A stretch of DNA of 6,534 bases, taken from the NCBI GenBank assembly GCA_947306375.1, contig CAMZGJ010000066.1, forward strand, positions 1 to 6,534, written 5' to 3'. The notes beneath the pieces were generated by a model, which saw only the letters and a program-made list of their open reading frames with translations, had not been told where the DNA came from and searched no databases. This document shows, piece by piece, positions 1 through 4,795 of this stretch. This DNA is from an uncultured Spirochaetales bacterium (lineage in GTDB: Bacteria > Spirochaetota > Spirochaetia > Sphaerochaetales > Sphaerochaetaceae). How positions within the stretch are numbered: position 1 is the stretch's first letter; each line of letters starts with the position of its first letter. The translations under genes were made by a program, and so were the position numbers.

Positions 1-11
1 AAAACTCCTGG

Positions 12-35
12 ATTCAATTCTTAAAAGACTTGAAT
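12..35 (-). terminator. near-palindrome downstream of the PfkB kinase, possible weak terminator
   Basis: Just past the kinase stop codon is an AT-rich dyad with 11-base arms (12-22 and 25-35), paired except for one position and separated by only two bases. In the transcript the loop would open to at least four. The minus strand then reads CCAGGAGTTTT to the window edge, so a short U-run follows about seven bases later, rather far from the stem. The stem is GC-poor, so this is at best a weak intrinsic terminator. It could also be an operator for a gene to the left. Confidence 0.25.
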
Positions 36-54
36 AGCTGAAATCCGGGTTGGT

Positions 55-1056
55 TCAGAGTTTTTCCAACTGAGCGCGCAGGGTGTCTGCCTTTTCTTTG
101 GAGAACTGGGCGCCTGTCTGCTTTATTATCTGGCCGGCAAGCATGGATGCCGCATAGCCGCTCTTTTCTATGTCAAAGCCCCTGCACTGACCGTAGAGGA
201 AGCCTGCTGCGTAGGTGTCTCCGGCTCCTGTGGTGTCTACTGCGGTTTCAGGGCCCTGGACGGGAATTTCCGTAATCTTTCCCCTGTAGCTTACAAAGGA
301 ACCCTTCTTGCCGTTCTTGACCACGGCTGTTTCACAAAGCTTGCCCATGCTGCGGCAGCACTCGTAGGCGTCATAGTTGTCAAACATGCTGCGGGCTTCT
401 TCCTTGTTTGCAAAGACAATGTCACAGTGGTTTTTGATAAGCTCCAGGAAGGAGTCATGGTAACGGCCCACGGCAAACATGTCCGCAATGTCAAAGGAGA
501 CTCTGACTCCGTTTGCATGTGCAATGCCCAGGGCCTTGTTCACGGCGGCCTTCTGGTTATCAGTGTCCCACATGTAGCCTGTGAAGTGGAAGAAATCGGA
601 CCGGATCAGGTCCTTTTCTATAATGTCATCCGGGGAGAAGTCCCTGTTGGCACCCAGGAAGGTGTTCATGGTTCTGTCTGAATCCGGGGAAACAAGGATG
701 ATTGAGGATCCGGTGGGGTTCTCCGAGACAGCAAGGTTGTCCTTCACGCCCAGCAGGACAAGCTGGCGCCTGTAGATATCTCCGTATTCGTCCGCGCCTA
801 TCTTGCCGGCAAGGATGGATTCTATTCCCATGGCCGAGAGCGTGATTACCGTGTTGGGACACGAGCCGCCGCAGGAGTAGGCGGGCGCCTTCTTGTTCTT
901 TATGAATAAGACAAGCTCCTGTCTTTTCTCTGCGGTTATAAGGTTCATTGTACCCTTGTGAAGGCCCAGTGTCTCAAGGTCCTCAAAGGAAATGTTTACT
1001 ATTACATCTATAAGGGGGTTGCCTATCCCGTATACTGTTCCTGTTTCCTGCTTCAT
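55..1056 (-). CDS. PfkB-family carbohydrate/nucleoside kinase, adenosine-kinase-like
   Basis: This is a 333-residue cytosolic ribokinase-fold kinase that transfers the ATP gamma-phosphate to a sugar or nucleoside hydroxyl. Visible motifs are the N-terminal GIGNPLID (10-17), typical of the adenosine-kinase branch; the substrate-side GGSCPNT (63-69); KIGADEYG (85-92); the NxxE motif NKEE (217-220), which helps hold Mg-ATP; and the PfkB signature DTTGAGD (274-280) with the anion-hole glycines and catalytic Asp280. Length is normal for the family. The ATG at 1054-1056 puts the GNPLID strand at the expected place, and a GAGGGG ribosome site lies at 1069-1074, 12 bases upstream, a slightly long spacing. 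The gene appears monocistronic here: a 379-bp AT-rich gap separates it from rsmE. GNPLID favours adenosine or a related nucleoside as substrate, but ribose, fructose or another sugar cannot be excluded from sequence alone. Confidence 0.93.
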   Translation of the reverse strand: MKQETGTVYGIGNPLIDVIVNISFEDLETLGLHKGTMNLITAEKRQELVLFIKNKKAPAYSCGGSCPNTVITLSAMGIESILAGKIGADEYGDIYRRQLVLLGVKDNLAVSENPTGSSIILVSPDSDRTMNTFLGANRDFSPDDIIEKDLIRSDFFHFTGYMWDTDNQKAAVNKALGIAHANGVRVSFDIADMFAVGRYHDSFLELIKNHCDIVFANKEEARSMFDNYDAYECCRSMGKLCETAVVKNGKKGSFVSYRGKITEIPVQGPETAVDTTGAGDTYAAGFLYGQCRGFDIEKSGYAASMLAGQIIKQTGAQFSKEKADTLRAQLEKL

Positions 1057-1108
1057 GGTGACAGTTTACCCCTCTCGTCGGAGGCATTTCAACAACAGAT
1101 TGAAAAGA

Positions 1109-1136
1109 ATTGTGTACGGCCGTTTTTGTGCCGCAA
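1109..1136 (-). promoter_or_regulatory. weak candidate sigma-70 promoter for the PfkB kinase
   Basis: On the minus strand, TTGCGG (1131-1136) and CACAAT (1109-1114) are separated by 16 bases. They match the -35 TTGACA in its first three bases and the -10 TATAAT in four of six. Transcription would begin near 1102 and leave a leader of roughly 45 bases containing the GAGGGG ribosome site. It is the best pair I found close to the gene, but a pair this weak is expected by chance. Confidence 0.22.
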
Positions 1137-1195
1137 GCCCTATTTCCTGTAAATAAAAGAAAAAGCGGAAAAAACGGTGGTTTTACGCAACACTA

Positions 1196-1217
1196 TTGCA
1201 CAAGTTATGCACAACTT
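1196..1217 (+). repeat. 22-bp near-palindromic repeat, copy A
   Basis: It starts TTGCACAAGTTAT and ends ACAACTT. It is identical to copy B at 20 of 22 positions, differing only at 1209-1210 (GC here, TA in copy B). The arms AAGTT (1202-1206) and AACTT (1213-1217) give it dyad symmetry, and its centre contains the full DnaA-box match TTATGCACA (1205-1213). Confidence 0.7.
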
Positions 1218-1290
1218 CGGAAGGATTATGTGTAAAACTATATAATGCCTGAACTTGGTATTAGGTTCGCGGTTACCACAAGGCAACTGC

Positions 1291-1380
1291 ATATAAGTAA
1301 TAAATTATTGTAATACATGGAAATAATTTTTAAAAATGAATTAATTATTAACAGAACTTATATAACTTTTTAAGTGGTTA
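1291..1380. other. AT-rich core, possible DNA-unwinding element
   Basis: By my count 13 of 90 bases are G or C (about 86% A+T), and only one of the 30 bases at 1321-1350 is. The flanking genes are close to balanced. The core includes an AT-only inverted repeat, AATAATT (1322-1328) with AATTATT (1343-1349), around a TTTTAAAA run. It could serve as an unwinding element for an origin, as a bent spacer between operators, or simply as unconstrained intergenic DNA. The AT-only stem is too weak to be a credible rsmE terminator. Confidence 0.5.
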
Positions 1381-1423
1381 AGCTATGTTAAGTGAATGTG
1401 TTCAGTGGTATATTGGGACCGTT

Positions 1424-1445
1424 TTGCACAAGTTATTAACAACTT
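1424..1445 (+). repeat. 22-bp near-palindromic repeat, copy B, overlapping the end of rsmE
   Basis: This copy starts TTGCACAAGTTAT and ends ACAACTT, 228 bp from copy A. Its dyad is better: CAAGTTATTAACAACTTG (1429-1446) matches its own reverse complement at 16 of 18 positions. The DnaA-box match TTTTGCACA (1422-1430) overlaps its left end. The rsmE stop codon TAA (1436-1438 on the minus strand) lies exactly at its centre, so the last codons of rsmE are part of the element. Confidence 0.7.
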
Positions 1446-2221
1446 GTTTCAAGCAGGGTCTGAACGGCCCCTACGGCATAGATTGCTGCGGTTTCACACC
1501 TCAGAATGTTGGTTTTGAGGAGTACGGGGCTGAATCCCTGCATGACAAGATTGTCCGTCTCCGTGTCAGTAAGACCGCCTTCTGACCCTATGAGTATTCC
1601 GGCCGCTCCGTCAAAACCACTTAACAGGCTGCACAGGTCCTTTTGTTCTTCACCCACGGGGCATTGGTGGAAGAAAAGACCCTTTCCATTTGTCTTTAGT
1701 TCTCTGCACAGAGCAGAGAAGTGGGCGGGGACCTGACTTATGTCTATTACTCCCTCAACCTCCGTGGGAACCAGGGAGCCGCTTTGCTGGACTGCCTCTC
1801 TGACAACGGCCCTGTAGCGCGAGAACTTGCCTTCCTCCGCGCCGGTGAAATCCGAGACACAGTTTCTGCTGTGCACGAGCACAATTCTGTACGCTCCGGC
1901 CTCAGTTGCCATGCGGATTATGTCATCTGTCTTGCGGCCCTTGGGAATGCACTGGTAGAGCACCACTGTCTTCTGCGGCCTGCAGGAGGGAAGGGCGTCC
2001 GTAGTGGCAACGGCCTTAGGCATCTCCCGCGCTTCAACGGCGCAGGAGCTGTCCGATATCTTTATTATCTCAAGGCTCCATGTTCTGCCCTGAGTGTCTC
2101 TTCCGGTAAGGTTCTGTCCCTCCCTGAGCCTGAGGACGCGGACTATGTAGTTATAGTCCTTTCCGGTCAGAACCAGAGGCTCCTGAGGATTGAAGGAGGG
2201 AGGAAGCAGAAAGAGCCGCAT
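1436..2221 (-). CDS. rsmE: 16S rRNA (uracil-1498-N3)-methyltransferase RsmE
   Basis: This cytosolic SAM-dependent SPOUT (trefoil-knot) enzyme methylates N3 of U1498 in the 16S rRNA decoding region, acting on the assembled small subunit. The 261 residues match the usual family length. The N-terminal PUA-like RNA-binding part carries DYNYIVRVLRLREGQ (22-36). The SPOUT domain follows with KGRKTDDIIRMATEAGA (94-110), REAVQQSGS (141-149), the SAM-binding loop IGSEGGLTDTE (211-221) and the knot strand LKTNILRCETAAIYAV (235-250); all are recognisable versions of RsmE family motifs. The ATG shares one base with the stop of the upstream protease gene (TGATG), so translation is probably coupled. An AAGGAAGG ribosome site lies inside the protease gene at 2234-2241, 12 bases from the ATG. 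Its stop codon sits in the centre of repeat copy B. Confidence 0.96.
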   Translation of the reverse strand: MRLFLLPPSFNPQEPLVLTGKDYNYIVRVLRLREGQNLTGRDTQGRTWSLEIIKISDSSCAVEAREMPKAVATTDALPSCRPQKTVVLYQCIPKGRKTDDIIRMATEAGAYRIVLVHSRNCVSDFTGAEEGKFSRYRAVVREAVQQSGSLVPTEVEGVIDISQVPAHFSALCRELKTNGKGLFFHQCPVGEEQKDLCSLLSGFDGAAGILIGSEGGLTDTETDNLVMQGFSPVLLKTNILRCETAAIYAVGAVQTLLETSC

Positions 2222-3684
2222 CAGAGAATCAGGCCTTCCTTTATATATTCAAGGGCTGCCCTGACCTGGGGGTCAAACCAGATGTCTGCCTTGGGCTGTT
2301 GGTCATAATTCATCTTGGAGAAGTAGCTGTTTCTCACAAGCAGGTACACAACTTCATCTGAAAGACCCGTGTCCGGGTTTTCTTTGACAAAGTTCATTAC
2401 GTTTTCCTTTGTGTATTCAGGGTGGGCGGCAACGTAGTCCTTGATGAGGGAACCGGAGACAAGGGCCTTGTAAGCCTCTTCCTCTTCTTCCTTTATTTCA
2501 ATGTCCGGAACAAGGATGTCCGGTTCAACGCCTACTTTGTGTATTTCATTGCCTGACGGCGGGACAAAGGAGGCTACGGTGACGGAGATTTCTGCATCGC
2601 CGAAGGCGGAAACGGCCTGCATTATGCCCTTTCCGTAGGTTTTGGTTCCTATGAGGACGGCCCTTCCGTTGTCTCTCATGGTGGATGAGAAGATTTCAGA
2701 GGAGCTGGCGGAGTTGCCGTTGATCAGGATGGCAACCCTTATCTTAGTGGGAACTTTGACGCCCAGGTCCGCCCTGTAGGTTGTGTTGTTTTCCTTGTGT
2801 TTGTAGTTGATTGTAAGCAGGTCTGCGTCGGAGATGAACATGTCCGCAATTGTGAGGGCTGCAGAGACGTCTCCGCCCGGGTTGTTTCTCAGGTCTATGA
2901 TCAGGCCCCTCATTCCTCTGTTCATGAGGTCCGTGATTGCGTTTGAGATGTCTGCTGCGGTTGCGTCATAGAACTGCAGGATCTGAAGGTATGCTATGTT
3001 GTTCTCAAGCATTTCACTTACAACTGAGGGGACGGAGATCTTCTCTCTTGTCATTGTGACGTCAAAGGAGTTGCCGTTTCTCAGTATGGTGAGCGTGACG
3101 GAAGTTCCCACGTCTCCCTTCATTTTGGATGCACAGTCGTTTGCAGACAGCTCTGCGGTGTCCGTGCCGTCAATTGCGGTGATAAGGTCTCCGGCAAGCA
3201 GGCCCGAGCGGGAAGCCGGGGTGTCCGGGAATATCTGGGACAGCAGACAGTAGATTGTTGTAAGATCCTTGGGGTCCTGGTATTCCTTGTATGTCTTTGA
3301 GAAGTAGAAGCCCAGTCCGCCGTACTTGCCCATCATGCTTTCTGTGTAGTCATCCATGTTCTCTGCTTTGACAAAGTAGGTGTACTTGTCTCCCATGGAG
3401 TTGAACAGGGCCTCTGCAAGGGCCTCATAGGTCTTTTCATGGTCAATCTCCCAAAGGTAGTTCTGCTCAAGGTACTTGTACAGCCTTGTGATTTTGGCCA
3501 TGTTTTCTTCTATCTTTCTGTCATCGGAGACCGTGGTGGCTCCGGTGTTCTGTGCCTTGTCAGCCTCCCTGACCGTGTTCTGGAGATTTTGATAAAAGGC
3601 ATCCTGGTTTTCTATGACTCCGCCGGCGCAGAGAAGGCCCAGTGCCAGCAGTGACAGCATTAGAACTGCAAGTGTTTTCTTCAT
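2221..3684 (-). CDS. exported S41 C-terminal processing peptidase (CtpA/CtpB/Prc family)
   Basis: This is a serine protease that cleaves substrate C-termini outside the cytoplasm, recognising tails through its PDZ domain. From the ATG at 3684 it has 487 residues. Residues 1-22 form a signal peptide (MKK, then a Leu-rich core). A helical linker runs to about 110, and the PDZ domain spans roughly 120-213. The protease core follows with LIIDLRNNPGG (261-271), the serine loop NSASSSEIF (324-332) and TYGKGIMQ (349-356). By alignment to Prc and CtpB, Ser327 and Lys352 are the catalytic pair, 25 residues apart as in CtpB, with Gln356 completing the triad. About 90 further residues follow, opening with an acidic run (397-403). 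An in-frame GTG at 3729 would add 15 residues before MKK and spoil the signal peptide, so I chose 3684. It heads the operon with rsmE and diverges from lgt. Confidence 0.93.
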   Translation of the reverse strand: MKKTLAVLMLSLLALGLLCAGGVIENQDAFYQNLQNTVREADKAQNTGATTVSDDRKIEENMAKITRLYKYLEQNYLWEIDHEKTYEALAEALFNSMGDKYTYFVKAENMDDYTESMMGKYGGLGFYFSKTYKEYQDPKDLTTIYCLLSQIFPDTPASRSGLLAGDLITAIDGTDTAELSANDCASKMKGDVGTSVTLTILRNGNSFDVTMTREKISVPSVVSEMLENNIAYLQILQFYDATAADISNAITDLMNRGMRGLIIDLRNNPGGDVSAALTIADMFISDADLLTINYKHKENNTTYRADLGVKVPTKIRVAILINGNSASSSEIFSSTMRDNGRAVLIGTKTYGKGIMQAVSAFGDAEISVTVASFVPPSGNEIHKVGVEPDILVPDIEIKEEEEEAYKALVSGSLIKDYVAAHPEYTKENVMNFVKENPDTGLSDEVVYLLVRNSYFSKMNYDQQPKADIWFDPQVRAALEYIKEGLIL

Positions 3685-3690
3685 ACCCAA

Positions 3691-3719
3691 AATATAACTT
3701 ATTATGGGATTGAGAACAA
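3691..3719 (-). promoter_or_regulatory. candidate sigma-70 promoter of the protease-rsmE operon, leaderless layout
   Basis: On the minus strand TTGTTC (3714-3719) and TATATT (3691-3696) are separated by 17 bases. The -10 matches TATAAT at five of six positions and the -35 at three of six. Only six bases separate the -10 from the ATG at 3684, so transcription should start at or next to the start codon. No Shine-Dalgarno sequence precedes that ATG, which fits a leaderless mRNA. Confidence 0.5.
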
Positions 3720-3720
3720 C

Positions 3721-3732
3721 CGCGCGCACGCG
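3721..3732. other. 12-bp alternating pyrimidine-purine tract between divergent promoters
   Basis: CGCGCGCACGCG alternates pyrimidine and purine without a break and lies between the two -35 hexamers (3714-3719 and 3740-3745). Such tracts can adopt Z-DNA under negative supercoiling, which divergent transcription generates. Whether this one does so is inference only. Confidence 0.3.
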
Positions 3733-3739
3733 ATGAAAG

Positions 3740-3768
3740 TTGACCTCTCCTGTCTGAGAATGTAGAAT
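3740..3768 (+). promoter_or_regulatory. strong candidate sigma-70 promoter of lgt, leaderless layout
   Basis: TTGACC (3740-3745, five of six to TTGACA) and TAGAAT (3763-3768, five of six to TATAAT) are separated by the ideal 17 bases. This is the best promoter match I found in the window. The -10 ends six bases before the lgt ATG, which puts the start of transcription at about 3774-3776, on the ATG itself. No ribosome site is visible between 3752 and 3774. Confidence 0.7.
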
Positions 3769-3775
3769 TCAGACA
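3751..3775. promoter_or_regulatory. inverted repeat bracketing the lgt -10 box, possible operator
   Basis: TGTCTGA (3751-3757) and TCAGACA (3769-3775) are perfect 7-base arms separated by 11 bases that contain the TAGAAT -10 box. The right arm covers the predicted transcription start and the A of the lgt ATG. A dimeric regulator bound here would occlude RNA polymerase. If transcription instead began upstream, the same arms would form an RNA hairpin touching the start codon. Chance occurrence of such a dyad in a 90-bp gap is not negligible. Confidence 0.35.
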
Positions 3776-4779
3776 TGTTTTCATACGTGAATTTTCCAGG
3801 TTGGATAAGACCAGAAGTTGTGTCGTTTCTCCCTGTCAGATGGTACGCGGTCATGTACATTGTTGCTTTCTCCGTTGCCTATGTTGTCTTCAGGAAGTAC
3901 TGCAGGCTGGGGGCTCTGGGGAAGATGAACGCGGACACTTCCACGGACCTGTTCCTCTATGCCATTGTGGGCCTGATTCTGGGTGCAAGGATTGGCTCCT
4001 GTCTTCTGTATGAGGGCTCTTTCTATTACTTCACCCACCCGTGGATGATGTTCTGGCCCTTCAGAAACGGCGTATTTGTCGGGCTTCCCGGAATGAGCTA
4101 CCACGGCGGTGTGCTGGGGGCTTTTCTCGGTGTTGTCCTGTTTGCAAAAAAGAACGGGTACAGAATTCTGGATCTGTGTGACGGAATCTGTGTTTCCGTG
4201 CCTCTGGGATACACGTTCGGAAGACTTGGAAACTTTATAAACGGAGAGCTTTGGGGACGCTGCACGGGAACTTCCTACGGTATGATTTTCCCGGATGCTC
4301 CAAGGTTCTCAACAAACGAGGAATGGGTGCGTCTTGCAGCGGAAAAAGCCGGAATTGCGTACTCAAACGGCTCTTTTGTAAATCTTCCCAGACATCCGTC
4401 CCAGCTTTATGAAGCATTTTTCGAGGGCATTGTCCTCTTCTTTGTAATGTGGTTTCTTGTAAGGCCTCTGGTAAGGAACAGGAACCTGGGAAGGGGAGTT
4501 CTCACCGGTGCATATATAGGCGGATACGGTCTGGTGCGTTTTGTAATTGAGTACTTCAGGGAGCCGGATTCACAGCTTGGCTTTGTAATAGCACTGGGTA
4601 AGGAGACGGAGCCCGTGGCCCTGTTCAGGTCCGTTCTCAATATTTCAATGGGACAGGTTCTGTGTTTTATCATGATTCTTATAGGTGCGGTCCTTATCTT
4701 CAGGGGCTGCCGTCTTGAGCCTGCGGACTATTCAGGAAAGGGTGCCGATAAGGGCAAAAAGAACAGAAAGAAGAGATAA
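3775..4779 (+). CDS. lgt: phosphatidylglycerol-prolipoprotein diacylglyceryl transferase
   Basis: This inner-membrane enzyme moves diacylglycerol from phosphatidylglycerol to the lipobox cysteine of prolipoproteins, the first step of lipoprotein maturation. The 334-residue product is somewhat longer than the E. coli enzyme. The opening FPGWIRPEV (7-15) and RWYAVMYIVAF (22-32) are typical and fix the start. YHGG (109-112) holds the conserved His110. The Lgt signature GRLGNFINGELWGR spans 149-162, followed by RHPSQLYE (206-213) and YGLVRFVIEYFREPD (251-265), which carries the Tyr and Arg matching the essential E. coli pair. Several hydrophobic helices are evident, the last at about 293-309. The loop between FREPD and ISMGQ (266-289) is longer than in E. 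coli. The last 14 residues are Lys/Arg-rich, consistent with a cytoplasmic C-terminus. It heads an operon with the aminopeptidase 16 bp downstream. Confidence 0.97.
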   Translation: MFSYVNFPGWIRPEVVSFLPVRWYAVMYIVAFSVAYVVFRKYCRLGALGKMNADTSTDLFLYAIVGLILGARIGSCLLYEGSFYYFTHPWMMFWPFRNGVFVGLPGMSYHGGVLGAFLGVVLFAKKNGYRILDLCDGICVSVPLGYTFGRLGNFINGELWGRCTGTSYGMIFPDAPRFSTNEEWVRLAAEKAGIAYSNGSFVNLPRHPSQLYEAFFEGIVLFFVMWFLVRPLVRNRNLGRGVLTGAYIGGYGLVRFVIEYFREPDSQLGFVIALGKETEPVALFRSVLNISMGQVLCFIMILIGAVLIFRGCRLEPADYSGKGADKGKKNRKKR

Positions 4780-4781
4780 AC

Positions 4782-4787
4782 GGAGAG
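4782..4787 (+). promoter_or_regulatory. ribosome binding site of the aminopeptidase gene
   Basis: GGAGAG lies eight bases before the ATG at 4796, in the 16-bp gap after the lgt stop. It fixes the start of a gene whose stop codon is outside the window, and contrasts with the missing site in front of lgt. Confidence 0.7.
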
Positions 4788-4795
4788 TATTGAAA

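Larger units (their letters stand above)
1181..1446. other. DnaA-box/AT-rich region, candidate replication origin or DnaA-binding locus
   Basis: This stretch has the parts list of an origin. A left cluster has boxes at 1181-1189 (TTTTACGCA, one mismatch to TTWTNCACA), 1194-1202 (TATTGCACA, one mismatch), 1205-1213 (TTATGCACA, full match) and 1229-1237 on the minus strand (TTTTACACA, full match). A right group has 1422-1430 (TTTTGCACA, full match) and 1433-1441 (TTATTAACA, one mismatch). Between them lies an AT-rich core holding another TTATTAACA at 1345-1353. It fills most of the 379-bp gap between rsmE and the kinase; I see no convincing gene in that gap. Genes usually beside an origin (dnaA, dnaN, gyrB, rpmH) are absent from the window, and I saw no clear DnaA-trio. 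A DnaA-titration or DnaA-regulated site, or a pair of ordinary operators, are the alternatives. Confidence 0.4.

Noticed and set aside
1241..1246. Perfect plus-strand TATAAT, possible promoter of a small RNA in the gap
   Set aside because: No -35-like hexamer occurs at 16-18 bases upstream (the sequence there is CGGAAG-like), there is no extended TGN, and the surrounding DNA is AT-rich enough to give this by chance. No gene or terminator follows on that strand.
1247..1284. Small structured element with GCCT/AGGC and TGGTA/TACCA arms, considered as a tRNA fragment or riboswitch
   Set aside because: The two sets of arms cross and cannot form one good fold. No tRNA T-loop, anticodon arm or known riboswitch core is visible.
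1429..1446. Hairpin at the end of rsmE as an intrinsic terminator
   Set aside because: The minus strand continues TGCAAAACGG with no U-tract, and the stem is short with little GC. It is better explained as a DNA-level dyad.
1385..1585. Plus-strand reading frame of 66 codons beginning in the gap and running into rsmE
   Set aside because: It has no ribosome site before its ATG, and most of it is antisense to the clearly conserved C-terminal part of rsmE. The sequence shows no recognisable motif.
3622..3684. Lipobox in the protease signal peptide (LGLLC, residues 15-19), making it a lipoprotein substrate of the neighbouring Lgt
   Set aside because: The residue before Cys19 is Leu, where Ala, Gly or Ser (or Asn in relaxed spirochaetal lipoboxes) is expected. 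A non-lipidated export signal is more likely, though a relaxed lipobox is not fully excluded.
3560..3784. Minus-strand reading frame of 74 codons covering the divergent promoter region
   Set aside because: It is out of frame with the protease signal peptide it overlaps, low in hydrophobic structure and without a motif; a shadow frame.
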